Shown piece by piece: positions 51,139 to 61,002 of a DNA stretch of 64,000 bases. The first letter of the stretch is position 1. Every line of letters begins with the position of its first letter. The notes beneath the pieces are model-generated. The model made no database searches and was not told the origin of the DNA. It worked only from the letters and a program-made list of their open reading frames with translations. The stretch comes from JAMXLO01 sp963818775 (GTDB lineage Bacteria; Pseudomonadota; Alphaproteobacteria; Acetobacterales; Acetobacteraceae), in the NCBI GenBank assembly GCA_963818775.1, contig CAWFUF010000016.1:59690-123689 (forward strand), read 5' to 3'. Position numbers and translations under genes: made by a program.

Positions 51139-54100
51139 ATGGACGTTGCAGACTGGCTGCGACAGTTGGGTCTAGAACGCTACGAAGCGTCATTCCGCGA
51201 AAATGACGTTGGTATTGCGGTTCTTCCCAGTCTGACGGCGGAAGATCTGAAGGAGATCGGCGTCGCCTCGGTCGGCCATCGCCGTCAACTCCTCGCAGCC
51301 ATCGCGACATTGCGCGATAACGGGAATGCTCGCGGACCAACAATCAGCCCCGTCGACGATGTACCTCATAGATCCCCTCAACGTGCCGGCGAGCGCCGCC
51401 AGGTCAGCGTGATGTTCTGCGACATGATGAATTTCACCCAACTGTCGTCCCGCCTGGACCCCGAGGATCTAAGCAAGCTGATCCGCAGTTACCAATCCTG
51501 CGTGGCCACGGTGATCTCTCAATTCAACGGGTTCATAGCCCGTTATGTCGGTGACGGCGTGCTGATCTACTTCGGATGGCCGCAAGCCAGCGAGACGGAT
51601 GCCGAGAGGGCCGTCCGTGCGGCGCTTGCAGTAATTGCGGAGATCGGTTCGGCCACAGCGCTCAGCGGACGCGTGCAGGTCCGTATTGGGATAGCGACAG
51701 GTTTGGTGGTTGTAGGAGAGCCGATCGGAACGGGCGAGGCACGACAGCAGACAGCGATAGGCGAAACCCCCAATCTCGCTGCCCGTCTGCAGGCCCTGGC
51801 CGGGTCGGACACGATCGTCATCTCCGAGAGCACACGCCGGCTGCTCGGAGATCTGTTCGAGTATCGCGATCTCGGCGCCATTGCATTGAAGGGCATCCCT
51901 GAACCTGCGCAGGCGTGGCAGGTGCTGCGCTCGAATGTTTTTGAAAGCCGCTTCGCAGCATTGCACGGACCGGTGCTCGGCCCATTGATTGGCCGCGACG
52001 AGGAGATCGAGCTGCTGCTGCGCCGCTGGGCGCGCGCCAGGGCCGGCGACGGCCAGGTCGTGCTGCTCTCCGGTGAGGCTGGGGTCGGCAAGTCGCGCAT
52101 CGCCGCAGCATTGGAGGAGCGCCTCCAAGTCGAGCCGCATCTCCGGTTGCGCTATTTCTGCTCGCCCTATCATCAAGATAGCGCGCTGTTCCCGTTTATC
52201 GACCAGCTCGGCCGCGCCGCAGGTTTTGTGCGCGACGACTCGGCTGCGGCCAAGCTGGAGAAGCTCGAAGCGCAGCTGGCGCGTGCCGCCGCACCGGGCG
52301 AAGATGTAGCATTCTTTGCCGACCTGCTGTCATTGCCGGCTTCGGAGCGCTACCCGCTGCCGAGCCTCAGTCCGCGGCGGAAGAAGGAAAGGACCCTTGA
52401 TGCGCTGATCCGGCAGCTAGAAGGTCTGGCGCACCGGCAGCCGGTGGTCACCGTCTTTGAGGACGCGCATTGGGCGGACCCAACCTCGCGCGAGCTGCTT
52501 GACCTCGCCGTCGAGCGGGTCGGTAGTCTCCCGGTCTTGTTGATCGTGACATTCCGCCCCGAGTTTCAACCACCTTGGACAGGCCAGCCCCAGGTGACGA
52601 TGCTGGCGCTCAATCGTTTGAATCGTCGCGACAGGACCGCTCTCGTCGCGCAGACCGCTGGCGGCAAGGCATTGCCCGATGAGGTTGTCCGCGAGATTAC
52701 CGATCGCACCGAGGGCGTACCGCTGTTCATCGAGGAATTGACCAAGAGCGTCTTGGAGAGCGGGCTGCTGCGCGAGGAAGGGGATCGCTACGTACTCGAC
52801 GGCGCGCTGCCGCCATTCGCAATCCCAACCACACTGCACGACTCGCTGATGGCGCGGCTCGACCGCTTGGCCTCGGTGCGGCATGTTGCACAGATCGGTG
52901 CGGCGATCGGACGCGAGTTCTCATACGAATTGTTGCGTGCGGTATCCCGCCTTGCCGAGGACGAGCTGCAAGCCGCTCTGGCTCGCCTCGTCGCGTCCGA
53001 GCTGGTCTTCCAGCGGGGCACGCCGCCTGACGCTGCCTACAGCTTCAAGCACGCGCTGGTTCAGGATGCGGCCCACGGCAGCCTGCTGCGCAGTGCCCGG
53101 CAACAATTGCACGCGCAAATCGCCGAAGCACTTGAAGCCGATTTCCACGAGCTGGTGGACAGTCGACCCGAGCTCCTCGCGCAGCATTACGCCGAGGCCG
53201 GGCTCGTCGAAAAGTCAGTCGCCTGCTGGCGCAATGCCGGTCATAGGTCTGCCGCCCGCTCCGCAATGGCGGAAGCGGCGGCGCAATTTCAAAAAGGGCT
53301 GGACCAGCTGGCGGTGTTGCAGGGTGGCCCGGAGCGCCAGCGCCAGGAGCTCGAATTTTTGAGTGCCCTAGGCGCGGTATTGGTCGCGGCCAAAGGCCAG
53401 GCCGCACCGGAAACGGGTCGCGCCTATGTCCGCGCCCGGGAGCTGTGGGAGCAGCTGGGTTCCCCCTCGGAGTTCCTTCGGGTTCCCTATGGGCTCTCTC
53501 TCTATCACGTTATCCGAGGCGAATTCGATTCGGCGCAGCGCTTGGCTGAAGATTTGCTGAATCTGAGCCGTCACCGCAATGACTCTGGTGGGCTCGTTCT
53601 AGGTCACTACGCCTGCGGCCGAACCCTGATGTTTGCTGGGAGACTTGTGTCATCCCGATCGCATCTGGAACGGACGCTTTCGCTTTATGATCCGATCGGC
53701 CATAGCTCATTTGCTCATCAGGCCGGGATCCACCCTCTGGTGGCATCACAAGCTAGTTTGGGGATCCTCCTATTTTGTCTCGGCTTTCCCGACCAGGCAC
53801 TGGCACGGAGCAACGCAGCAATCGCGGAGGCTCGAAGGCTGCCTCATCTGCCATCTTTGGCTGCTAGCCTTGGACACAGCGCCCGGCTGCTTCTGCTAGT
53901 TGGAGATGCCGTAACCCTGGATGAGCGGGCGGGCGAGCTGATTTCGGTGGGTACCGAACAGAGTTTCCCTCAGATGCGTGCAAATGGTGTGACCTTTCGC
54001 GGCTGGGCCAAAGTCAAGAATGGCGATGTGGCAGAGGGAATCTCTCTCCTGCGCAGCGGTTCGACGGCTTACCGCGCCACCGGGGCCGAGACGTGGATGC

Positions 54101-54498
54101 CTCATGATACCGCCGTCTTGGCCAGGGCGTACGAGGTCGCAGGGCATATTGAGGAGGCCGTGACCCTGCTCGACGATGTTTTACAGACTGTGGAGAAGAA
54201 AGGGGGGCGCTGGCTGGCGGCTGAGCTGAACCGACACAAAGGCCAGCTGCTGCTGCGGCAGGGGCATTCCGAGGCCGCCGAGGAACTGTATCGCAAAGCC
54301 CTGAGCATCGCCACGGAGCAGGAGGCGAAGCTCTGGGAGCTGCGCGCCGCCGCGAGCCTCGCCCGGCTCCGCCACGACCAGGGCCGCGACAAGGAAGCGC
54401 GCGACATTCTCGCGCCGGTCTATGGCTGGTTCACCGAGGGCTTCGACACGCCCGACCTGAAGGAGGCAACAGCGCTGCTCCATACATGTGGTGCGTAG
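51139..54498 (+). CDS. SAM domain-class III adenylate/guanylate cyclase-AAA ATPase-TPR signalling protein
   Basis: 1119 residues from the ATG at 51139 (GGAGAG upstream); the ATG at 51121 is also usable. A SAM domain (1-62: DVADWLRQLGLERYEASFRENDV) precedes a cyclase domain (about 85-265) with VMFCDMMNFTQLSSRL and YVGDGVLIYFGWPQA (metal aspartates). An AAA_16 ATPase follows with Walker A SGEAGVGKSR (about 310-319) and VTVFEDAHWAD (Walker B). The rest is a helical TPR-like array (about 640-1119). This design makes cyclic nucleotides in response to an unknown signal through a STAND-like switch. No partner genes adjoin it. Confidence 0.93.
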   Translation: MDVADWLRQLGLERYEASFRENDVGIAVLPSLTAEDLKEIGVASVGHRRQLLAAIATLRDNGNARGPTISPVDDVPHRSPQRAGERRQVSVMFCDMMNFTQLSSRLDPEDLSKLIRSYQSCVATVISQFNGFIARYVGDGVLIYFGWPQASETDAERAVRAALAVIAEIGSATALSGRVQVRIGIATGLVVVGEPIGTGEARQQTAIGETPNLAARLQALAGSDTIVISESTRRLLGDLFEYRDLGAIALKGIPEPAQAWQVLRSNVFESRFAALHGPVLGPLIGRDEEIELLLRRWARARAGDGQVVLLSGEAGVGKSRIAAALEERLQVEPHLRLRYFCSPYHQDSALFPFIDQLGRAAGFVRDDSAAAKLEKLEAQLARAAAPGEDVAFFADLLSLPASERYPLPSLSPRRKKERTLDALIRQLEGLAHRQPVVTVFEDAHWADPTSRELLDLAVERVGSLPVLLIVTFRPEFQPPWTGQPQVTMLALNRLNRRDRTALVAQTAGGKALPDEVVREITDRTEGVPLFIEELTKSVLESGLLREEGDRYVLDGALPPFAIPTTLHDSLMARLDRLASVRHVAQIGAAIGREFSYELLRAVSRLAEDELQAALARLVASELVFQRGTPPDAAYSFKHALVQDAAHGSLLRSARQQLHAQIAEALEADFHELVDSRPELLAQHYAEAGLVEKSVACWRNAGHRSAARSAMAEAAAQFQKGLDQLAVLQGGPERQRQELEFLSALGAVLVAAKGQAAPETGRAYVRARELWEQLGSPSEFLRVPYGLSLYHVIRGEFDSAQRLAEDLLNLSRHRNDSGGLVLGHYACGRTLMFAGRLVSSRSHLERTLSLYDPIGHSSFAHQAGIHPLVASQASLGILLFCLGFPDQALARSNAAIAEARRLPHLPSLAASLGHSARLLLLVGDAVTLDERAGELISVGTEQSFPQMRANGVTFRGWAKVKNGDVAEGISLLRSGSTAYRATGAETWMPHDTAVLARAYEVAGHIEEAVTLLDDVLQTVEKKGGRWLAAELNRHKGQLLLRQGHSEAAEELYRKALSIATEQEAKLWELRAAASLARLRHDQGRDKEARDILAPVYGWFTEGFDTPDLKEATALLHTCGA

Positions 54499-54828
54499 CG
54501 GCCGGCTGTTTCGTGGCTGAGGCGCCTTGGTCCTGAGCCTGATCTAGCAATGGTCGCTTCAGATCGGGGACTGCCATCTGGGAGTGTGCTGCTGAACGTC
54601 CGAGAAGGGTCGACGGTTCCCGTTTGCAATCCTATGACCGTTGTCGGCCAGCACCTGTCTTTCGATCGCCTGGCCCGAGAGTCGAACGGCTTCCGCCCAC
54701 AGCGACCATTCCGCACTTCAGCGCGGCCACGGCTCAGGTCTTTCCACCTTCCCCGTCTTTCGCGATGTTGCTCAGCTGGAAGGGGGGACCAACAGTGACG
54801 ACGACAACCCACAGCCTGTCGGTGGCGG
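54499..54828. other. Non-coding or decayed stretch downstream of the cyclase
   Basis: Short overlapping frames occur on both strands, but none shows a family motif, ribosome site and domain together. It leads into an MFS remnant. Confidence 0.4.
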
Positions 54829-54990
54829 TTGATGTTCTTCCTCATCGGGCCGGTTACATTCGTTATGTCGCTCGATCGCACCGCGATCGTGGTGGCAGCG
54901 CCGACCATCCAACATGAGTTGGCTTCACGCTGGTGCAGATGTCCTGGATCATCACCAGATTCTCTTGGACCTGTCCTACTCGCCGCAGAT
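54829..54990 (+). pseudogene. MFS transporter N-terminal remnant with frameshift
   Basis: MMFFLIGPVTFVMSLDRTAIVVAAPTIQHEL (54829-54917) is a typical first helix and loop of a drug-efflux MFS protein. After about 54918 the next frame continues the family (FTLVQMSWIITRFSW), then all similarity is lost. Only about 50 codons remain. Confidence 0.68.
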
Positions 54991-55024
54991 TCTGCCAACA
55001 ACGCGAAGATGCCAACTCTTGCCT

Positions 55025-55213
55025 CAGCAAGCTAACGAGGATGTTTCCTCTGCCAACAACGTTTCCGTACTTGTCGGGAGTCAAGTTGTCGTGCGCGTCA
55101 TATGAGCCGAGCCGAACGAAATACCTGTCAACCAAGACCTGCTTTGAGCCATCGATCTGAATTTCGCCGAGCCTGTTTCCGTACTTGTCCCGCAGAACGT
55201 CAACGCCATTCAT
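55025..55213 (-). CDS. Beta-flower-type short repeat protein (KYGN/RYGN repeats), end altered
   Basis: From the ATG at 55213: VLRDKYGNRLGEIQIDG, then VDRYFVRLGSYDAHDNLT and DKYGNVVGRGNILVSLL. These three short beta repeats, about 20 residues each, are typical of small 5-fold beta-flower proteins of unknown function. Family proteins end near residue 63, but here the frame stays open to 54863 and reads antisense through the MFS remnant. The original stop has probably been lost. GGGAG lies ten bases upstream. Confidence 0.6.
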
Positions 55214-55287
55214 AGCCGTTACACTCCCATTGCCCGGCAGGACCAGCTCGTTGATCGAATACTGGTCACGCCGGCACCATCTGCCAG

Positions 55288-55410
55288 TCAGAGTCTGGTG
55301 ACGTCGCCGGTCATCGAGGCCTTGATCCTAGACACCGATGCTGGGGAAATCCCTGCCATTTTGGCGACCTGTCGCACGCCCTTGCCTGACGCTAGGAACT
55401 GCTTGGCCTT
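55288..55410 (-). pseudogene. Serine resolvase/invertase C-terminal HTH remnant
   Basis: EKAKQFLASGKGVRQVAKMAGISPASVSRIKASMTGD matches the C-terminal helix-turn-helix of small serine resolvases. The catalytic domain is not upstream in any frame. It is followed by a stop at 55288. Confidence 0.6.
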
Positions 55411-56853
55411 CTCAACCCGGCCACAGCGACCGGACCGGACTTCACACCTCGAGCGCCTGCCAGACGGCGAGACCGGCATCCGCAAGACCTGGATCCGCTT
55501 TCCGGATTCGATGCGCTCGATAACGAGCCCACACGGTGCCAACGAGAGGCCACGGCTCATGACGGCGATTCTCCTTCGAGATGCCGCTGTCGCGTTGGCT
55601 TGGAGTGACAAGGCCTTCCAACGAAATCAGACCATTCCGGTTGTTGCTAAAACGAGGAATTGCAGCTTGGAATGAGAAAACCCCACGTCGTGCTGCGTTG
55701 AACTGAGATTTTCCCCTGCACGTTGCTGCAACGTTGGCACAGGCTGAAGTGCCGCGCGACGGCGAAGAAAACTCCGCCTGGAAGGAGACTTTGGTCGCCC
55801 CGAATTCTCATTTATTTCCGGGCCGGCATTTCTCATTTCAAAAGGCAGTACCGGTCCGAACCGTCGCTATTCTCCCGTTGAACGCGATCAAATTACAGTA
55901 AGTGCCCCTTACGCAGCCCCGCGGCAGGGGTATCCAAAGGCTGGCGAGTTCAACGGGCTTGGGATAGCGCCTGTCAAGCTGCCACTTGGATGGCTCGGAG
56001 CCAACGGCGTCTACCTCGATCGCCTTCAGGAACCGTTGGCGCTCCTCTGGCTTTGACGCGAACCTTCACCCACAGTGCAAGCATGCGAACCTCCCCTCTG
56101 AGCACCTGGCGCGCGCCTCATCGGGCGATTGCCGGCAGCGACATGACCGTTATCGAGCTCGCGCTTACGCGAGATGTGAAGCGAGCCTGACGCGACTTTG
56201 TAGCACGAGCAAGGTCGTTCTCGCTCCATCTATCCGTGTCGGCCGCACGCGATCCACCGGTGCCGTCGGCCCGAGGTCGGATGTAGCATTCGTATAGGCC
56301 TCGTCATGTTGACCAGCCTAGCCTGCGTGTCCAATCGCGAGGCGGGCGGGCGACGTGACGCCGCCTCTTTGAGGCCCTAGCAACAAGCCCGTTGCCACGC
56401 CGTCGCGACAGGGGCTGCGTGCTGCCACGATGCTCTTCGTCGCCGTCACCGCGGCGCGAACCGGTCATGGTCGGATAGCAAATGCCGTCGATCCGTACGG
56501 CCCACCGTCCGGTCGACACGCGGGAACCGCTGTTGTCTTGCCAATGCCGCCTGACCTTCACCACTTGCGCTCTCCTGCTTGCCGTGCGGTCTCAATGGGC
56601 GGCAGATCGGCGCCAACCGGGTTCGGCCATAACGCCCGTTTTACTACGGTATAGGAATGAGATAGTATGCCAACGCAGCGGCACTGCGTGGCCCACGTGC
56701 TCACCGGCGGCACACGGCTCTGGCTCAAGAATTGAGCGCATGTGCGATCTCGCGACGCAAATGCTGTCCAGGCAAAGCCGAGGCATTTCGAGGGGTTGCG
56801 CCTGCGCCCCGGTTTGATCAACTATCCTGGCTGTTGCCTCCTTACGAGGAACT
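55411..56853. other. Decayed, largely gene-free region
   Basis: About 1.4 kb without a supported gene on either strand. Frames are short and lack domains. Lower-GC patches near 55640-55900 contrast with the rest of the window. The piece near 55620-55860 may be an old insertion-element end, but no inverted repeat pair was found. The final bases carry the GAGGAA site of the next gene. Confidence 0.45.
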
Positions 56854-57309
56854 ATGACCTCGAAACTCGCCATCACAGGTTTGACCCTCGCATTGTTGGC
56901 ACTGCCGCCTGTCGCGCAGGCGCAGTGGGATCTCATAACTCCCGAGGAGGATGCGCGCGACCGCGCCGCTCCCCGTCTGCCGGACCCAAGCGATCTGCCT
57001 GCACCTCCTGTGATTGAATTGGTACGCCCTGCTGATATCTCCAAGCCAGTTCAGAATCCAATAGCAATCGAACTTCGATTTGCGTCCGGTTCCGGCCCGG
57101 CTATTGACATGTCGTCTTTCAGAGCGACGTACGGTTGGCTTGGGATCAATATCACCAGTCGGTTGCTGGAACACGCCACCAAGCTGCCGGATAGTCTCGT
57201 GGCTGAAAATGTAGACCTGCCGGTAGGTGATCACAGGGTGACGATTTCGATCGCCAACACGTCAGGCAAGACGGCGTCACGGACATTCCGGTTCTCGGTC
57301 GCCCGGTAG
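56854..57309 (+). CDS. Small secreted protein of unknown function
   Basis: 151 residues. A signal peptide (MTSKLAITGLTLALLALPPVAQA) is followed by QWDLITPEEDARDRAAPRLPDP, a Pro-rich linker. A beta-rich domain (about 60-151: IELRFASGSGPAIDMSSFRATYG, GDHRVTISIANTSGKTASRTFRFSV) looks like an Ig-like or bacterial beta-sandwich domain. GAGGAA precedes the ATG. I do not recognise a named family. It is convergent with the Mla operon. Confidence 0.75.
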   Translation: MTSKLAITGLTLALLALPPVAQAQWDLITPEEDARDRAAPRLPDPSDLPAPPVIELVRPADISKPVQNPIAIELRFASGSGPAIDMSSFRATYGWLGINITSRLLEHATKLPDSLVAENVDLPVGDHRVTISIANTSGKTASRTFRFSVAR

Positions 57310-57410
57310 GGTCCTGGCGGCCGCGCATATCACTGTTTCTCGCACCACCTCTAACACTGGCGAGCGGGTGCTGGCTGAGCCGACGGCCGCAGCGGCTGTG
57401 GGCAGCAGCT

Positions 57411-58010
57411 CTACGAACGAAGGGGGCCGATAGCGATTGCGTCGGCGAGTTGAGTTAGCACCCCCTGCATCAAATTGACGACGTCTTGATCGGTTGCCAC
57501 GGGCCCTCTGGCGACGAATTGAGCGCGCTGCCGGCGCGTGGGCCGAGCCGGATCGCGGGGCACGAGCGTCCAGTCAGCCTCCAATGTCGCCACACCGGCG
57601 CTGGTGATATCCAGCGTGCTGATCGTGACAGAAATCCTGGCATCCGGCGTCTCGATCTGTGCCTGGTCAGTGACCAACGCGCCCAGATGACGTGCGGCCA
57701 GAAGGCCGGTCAAATAGCGGGTAACACCGAGCGAGAGGCGCGTGGCCCAGCGTCCATGCGCGCTGCGCTGAAGCGTGCTCCCGTCCCGAACCAGGATATC
57801 CTGTGTATCTAGATAATCGGGAACCGACACTCGCCTGATCTCGATCACTATCGACCGTCGAGCCAGCGGCGCGGCCTGTGAAGGCAGGTCGGATGGCTCC
57901 AGCGTGTAAAGGGACAGCGGCGGGGAAGCACACGACGCGGTGAGCAATGCGAGTGCGACGAGCAGGGTCCCAGCGGCACCTCGATGCTTCCTCAGCAGTA
58001 CGTGGCTCAC
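57411..58010 (-). CDS. ABC-type transport auxiliary lipoprotein (PqiC/MlaB-side type)
   Basis: 199 residues. The lipobox is LLTASCAS at the end of a signal segment (C27). The mature part has LYTLEPSD, IVIEIRRVSVPDYLDTQDILVR and GRWATRLSLGVTRYLTGLL, matching the auxiliary lipoproteins (DUF330/PqiC) of MCE transport systems. It anchors or bridges the outer membrane side of the lipid transport complex. Its start overlaps the MCE gene stop by four bases. Confidence 0.88.
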   Translation of the reverse strand: MSHVLLRKHRGAAGTLLVALALLTASCASPPLSLYTLEPSDLPSQAAPLARRSIVIEIRRVSVPDYLDTQDILVRDGSTLQRSAHGRWATRLSLGVTRYLTGLLAARHLGALVTDQAQIETPDARISVTISTLDITSAGVATLEADWTLVPRDPARPTRRQRAQFVARGPVATDQDVVNLMQGVLTQLADAIAIGPLRS

Positions 58011-58981
58011 GGACGGCGCCCTGTCAGGAGCAGTTGCGGATTACGCTCGACGTCGTTGGAAAAGCCTCGCAACGCCGCCGCAGCTGCAGCAAGATCGCGC
58101 AGCGTCGAATCGAGGTTGGCACGGGACTCTCCTCGGCTCGACGTCAGGCTCTTCAAGTCGTTCAGCATGTCATGGGCCTGCTGGACGGTCTGGTTGAAGG
58201 ACGTCAGCAGCGCGTGGAGATCCGCACCACGCTGGCTCATCTGTTGATCGCCTGTGGCGACCAATTGCGTGACGTGGGTCAGAGTGTCGTCCAGCCGGCC
58301 ATGCAGATCGGTGATCGCGTCGGCGGCAATATCGACTGCGCGAGTTGATCGTTCCGACGTTGTCTGTAGGCTGGCGATCAGCGTCGGCAGGTCGTGAGCC
58401 AACCTCTCGGACAGCTCGTGCATGCTCTGTAGTGCACCTTTGGCGTTGCCGACCAACTCGGCCAGAGGGAGCTGGCTGAGCTCTTCCTGGACTCGCTGCA
58501 CCGTCGACAGCCGAGTTGGAATTTCCGGCAGGCCGGTGATGTTCGGGTGCAGGACTGGGGAAGATGACGGGTCGAAGTCGAGGTCGATCTGTGACTGGCC
58601 CGTCACGAAACTCTGCGCGATCAACTGTGCCCTCAGGCCGCGCGTCACGAGGGGCGGCAGCTCGAGCGTCTTACGAGCGGCACTGTCGTCTCCCACAACA
58701 CGAACGCGCTCAGGCTCGAGCTGGAGTGTCACGGGGATATAGGCAGCCTGTGTCTGCGGATCGAATTGTAGCAAGATGCCTTCCACGGCGCCGACCCGTA
58801 CCCCGCGAAACGTCACAGGAGCGCCAACGGACAGGCCGCTGACCGAACCCTGGAAGATAACCGCCGCCCGTACGGTCGGGTTGAACAGACGGAAATTGCC
58901 GAACAGGATGACGGCCCCCAGCGCCAGGATGAACCCGCCGAACACGAAAGCACCGATGGCCGTCTGCCTGTCCAGTATCAT
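58007..58981 (-). CDS. MCE-family lipid-binding protein (MlaD-like)
   Basis: 324 residues from the ATG at 58981 (AAAGG upstream); a GTG at 58990 is also possible and overlaps the ATPase stop. One membrane segment (about 8-28) is followed by an MCE domain with VSGLSVGAPVTFRGVRVGAVEGI. A long helical tail (about 160-300) contains LHELSERLAHDLPTLIASLQ-like repeats. MCE proteins form rings or tubes that carry phospholipids between membranes. This is the substrate-binding part of the four-gene operon. Confidence 0.92.
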   Translation of the reverse strand: MILDRQTAIGAFVFGGFILALGAVILFGNFRLFNPTVRAAVIFQGSVSGLSVGAPVTFRGVRVGAVEGILLQFDPQTQAAYIPVTLQLEPERVRVVGDDSAARKTLELPPLVTRGLRAQLIAQSFVTGQSQIDLDFDPSSSPVLHPNITGLPEIPTRLSTVQRVQEELSQLPLAELVGNAKGALQSMHELSERLAHDLPTLIASLQTTSERSTRAVDIAADAITDLHGRLDDTLTHVTQLVATGDQQMSQRGADLHALLTSFNQTVQQAHDMLNDLKSLTSSRGESRANLDSTLRDLAAAAAALRGFSNDVERNPQLLLTGRRP

Positions 58982-58986
58982 CGCAT

Positions 58987-59790
58987 TCACCCTTTGTCGG
59001 CAACGGCGGTGTCGGCCTGCTCGCGCCGCATAAACGCCCGTACTTGCGGGTCGCTGCAGGTTTCTCGAAGCACAGATGGCGAGCCGTGCGCGATCACCGT
59101 TTTGGTCTGCGCATCGAGGAACACCCCGTCGTCGGCGATTGCAAACAAACTCGGTAGTTCGTGACTGACCATGACTATGGTGGCTCCGAGACCATCGCGT
59201 AAGTTGACGATGAGATCGTCGAGTTGGCTCGATGTAATCGGGTCGAGCCCCGCGGACGGCTCATCGAAGAAAAGGATGTCGGGATCGAGAGCTAGCGCCC
59301 GGGCAAGGCCAGCGCGCTTTCGCATGCCGCCGCTGAGTTCGGACGGAAGCAGGTCAACGGCATGCTCCATGCCCACGAGGCCAAGCTTGAGCATCGTCAG
59401 ACGACGAATGGTGCTTTCATCCAGACTGGTGAACATCTGCATCGGCAGGGCGACGTTCAGGCCAACTGTCATCGCGCTCCAGAGCGCCGCGTTCTGGAAC
59501 AGCACCCCGAAGCGCCGCCGACCGATCTCGGTCCTCAGCAATTCGCCGCCCGCCCAGTAATCCTCGCCCTCGACAAAGAAATGGCCGACGCGCGGTCGCA
59601 GAAGACCGATCATGGATTTGAGCACGGTGCTCTTGCCACAGCCGCTGCCCCCCATGACCGCGAAAATGCTGCCTCGCCGTACGTCGAATGACAGGTTCTG
59701 CTGAATAATTTTCGGCCCAAACGAAAGGGTCACGCCGCGCATGGACAATAACGGGATCTCATCCAGTGGCGTGCGGCGCGGATCGCTCAT
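58987..59790 (-). CDS. ABC transporter ATPase of the lipid transport system (MlaF-like)
   Basis: 267 residues. Walker A is GGSGCGKST, the signature is LSGGMRKRAGLARALA (typical of MlaF/Ttg2A), Walker B is ILFFDEPSAGLDP and the H-loop MVSHELPS. It powers the MlaE permease. The start is four bases after the permease stop, with AGGGA as its ribosome site. Confidence 0.94.
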   Translation of the reverse strand: MSDPRRTPLDEIPLLSMRGVTLSFGPKIIQQNLSFDVRRGSIFAVMGGSGCGKSTVLKSMIGLLRPRVGHFFVEGEDYWAGGELLRTEIGRRRFGVLFQNAALWSAMTVGLNVALPMQMFTSLDESTIRRLTMLKLGLVGMEHAVDLLPSELSGGMRKRAGLARALALDPDILFFDEPSAGLDPITSSQLDDLIVNLRDGLGATIVMVSHELPSLFAIADDGVFLDAQTKTVIAHGSPSVLRETCSDPQVRAFMRREQADTAVADKG

Positions 59791-59793
59791 TCG

Positions 59794-61002
59794 TCAAATC
59801 CCTATCACATCCGCAGCCACAGCGAACATCGCGTCCATCGTGATCACGCCGACAATGCCGGCCACCACGGCCCGGGTGGCGGCCACGCCGACATCCGCAG
59901 CGCTACGTCCTGCCGTAAGGCCAATCCGGCAGCTTATCAGCCCGATCATGACCGCAAAGGCGATCGTCTTGATGAAGCCAAAAATGAATTGATCGATCGG
60001 CACTGCGTCGAGCGTTTGATGCAGGTAGCCTAGGGATGTGATGTTGAGCATCGAGATGGAGACCACAAAACCGCCGAACATGCCGACCAGGCATCCGTAA
60101 AGGTAAAGCAGCGGCATAGCGAAGACGAGGGCAAGGACCGATGGTAGAATGAGATAATCAGAAAGCGGAATGCCCACGACCTCGAGGGCATCGAGCTCCT
60201 CGTTGCCACGCATGGTCGCGATCCGCGCGGCGTAGGCGCCACCGGTGCGGCCAGCCATGACGATGGCAGTCATCACGGCGGCCATTTCGCGCACGACTGC
60301 AAGTCCGACCATATTCGCAACGAAGATATCGGCGGCAAATCGGCGGAGCTGCACAGCGCCCACGAAGGCAAGTATGGCACCGATCAGGAAATTGACGACG
60401 CTCACAATGACCAGGGCGGACGGTCCGGCAGCGCGCGTATTCGCGATCAGATCAACGGCGCGTATCAGCGCCTTCGCGACGATGGCGCGCAGACCACCTT
60501 TGGCGGTCCCTGCCAGTAACTGGCTGACCGCACCGAGTTCGGAGAATACGCCGATCGTCTTGCCGCCCAGCCAGTTGAATGGCTGGAAGCCACGCCGCAG
60601 CAGTTTCTGTGGTTCGGAAAGCTGGTCGGGCAGCAGGTCCAACAGTTTGCGGGCGGCATCCGGTAAAGCACTGTCATCCACGGCGAGGTCCGCGTTCGCC
60701 GCGGCGCGCTTGACATCCCAGAGGAAAACAACAAACCCAGTATCCCACTTGCCCAGACTGACTGTGTCAAAGACAAGCAAGTCGCCGGCGCGACCGACGC
60801 GCAGATCACTCGTGGAGAATTCGGGAATACGTCCTGATTGCGCTATCCAGTCACCGCCAACTGCAAGTACACTGCGGCCCACGCTTCGGCGAAGCTGCCA
60901 ATTCGGCGAGTGGTCTTTGGTTGCCGAGTGCGTCAACTCATTTGCCTCGAAGATTGATGCCGTTGCCTGCGCTGCCGCGACTTCGGGAACTATGCATTCC
61001 AT
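59794..61002 (-). CDS. MlaE-family lipid ABC transporter permease with STAS-like N-terminus
   Basis: 402 residues. The first 140 residues are soluble and STAS-like (LRVGRAGDLLVFDTVSLGKWDTGFVVFLWDVKRAAANADL), as in a subgroup of MlaE proteins. The permease core follows: GAVQLRRFAADIFVANMVGLAVVREMAAVMTAIVMAGRTGGAYAARIATMRGNEELDALEVVGI. It moves phospholipid at the inner membrane with the ATPase and MCE protein. It is the first gene of the operon. The exact start is uncertain because the ribosome site is weak. Confidence 0.92.
   Translation of the reverse strand: MECIVPEVAAAQATASIFEANELTHSATKDHSPNWQLRRSVGRSVLAVGGDWIAQSGRIPEFSTSDLRVGRAGDLLVFDTVSLGKWDTGFVVFLWDVKRAAANADLAVDDSALPDAARKLLDLLPDQLSEPQKLLRRGFQPFNWLGGKTIGVFSELGAVSQLLAGTAKGGLRAIVAKALIRAVDLIANTRAAGPSALVIVSVVNFLIGAILAFVGAVQLRRFAADIFVANMVGLAVVREMAAVMTAIVMAGRTGGAYAARIATMRGNEELDALEVVGIPLSDYLILPSVLALVFAMPLLYLYGCLVGMFGGFVVSISMLNITSLGYLHQTLDAVPIDQFIFGFIKTIAFAVMIGLISCRIGLTAGRSAADVGVAATRAVVAGIVGVITMDAMFAVAADVIGI

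Noticed and set aside
50816..51343. Minus-strand frame of 175 codons before the cyclase gene
   Set aside because: It overlaps the SAM domain of the cyclase, has no domain and no ribosome site that decides a start.
56304..56564. Minus-strand 86-codon frame in the decayed region
   Set aside because: No family motif, no ribosome site and Arg-rich composition.
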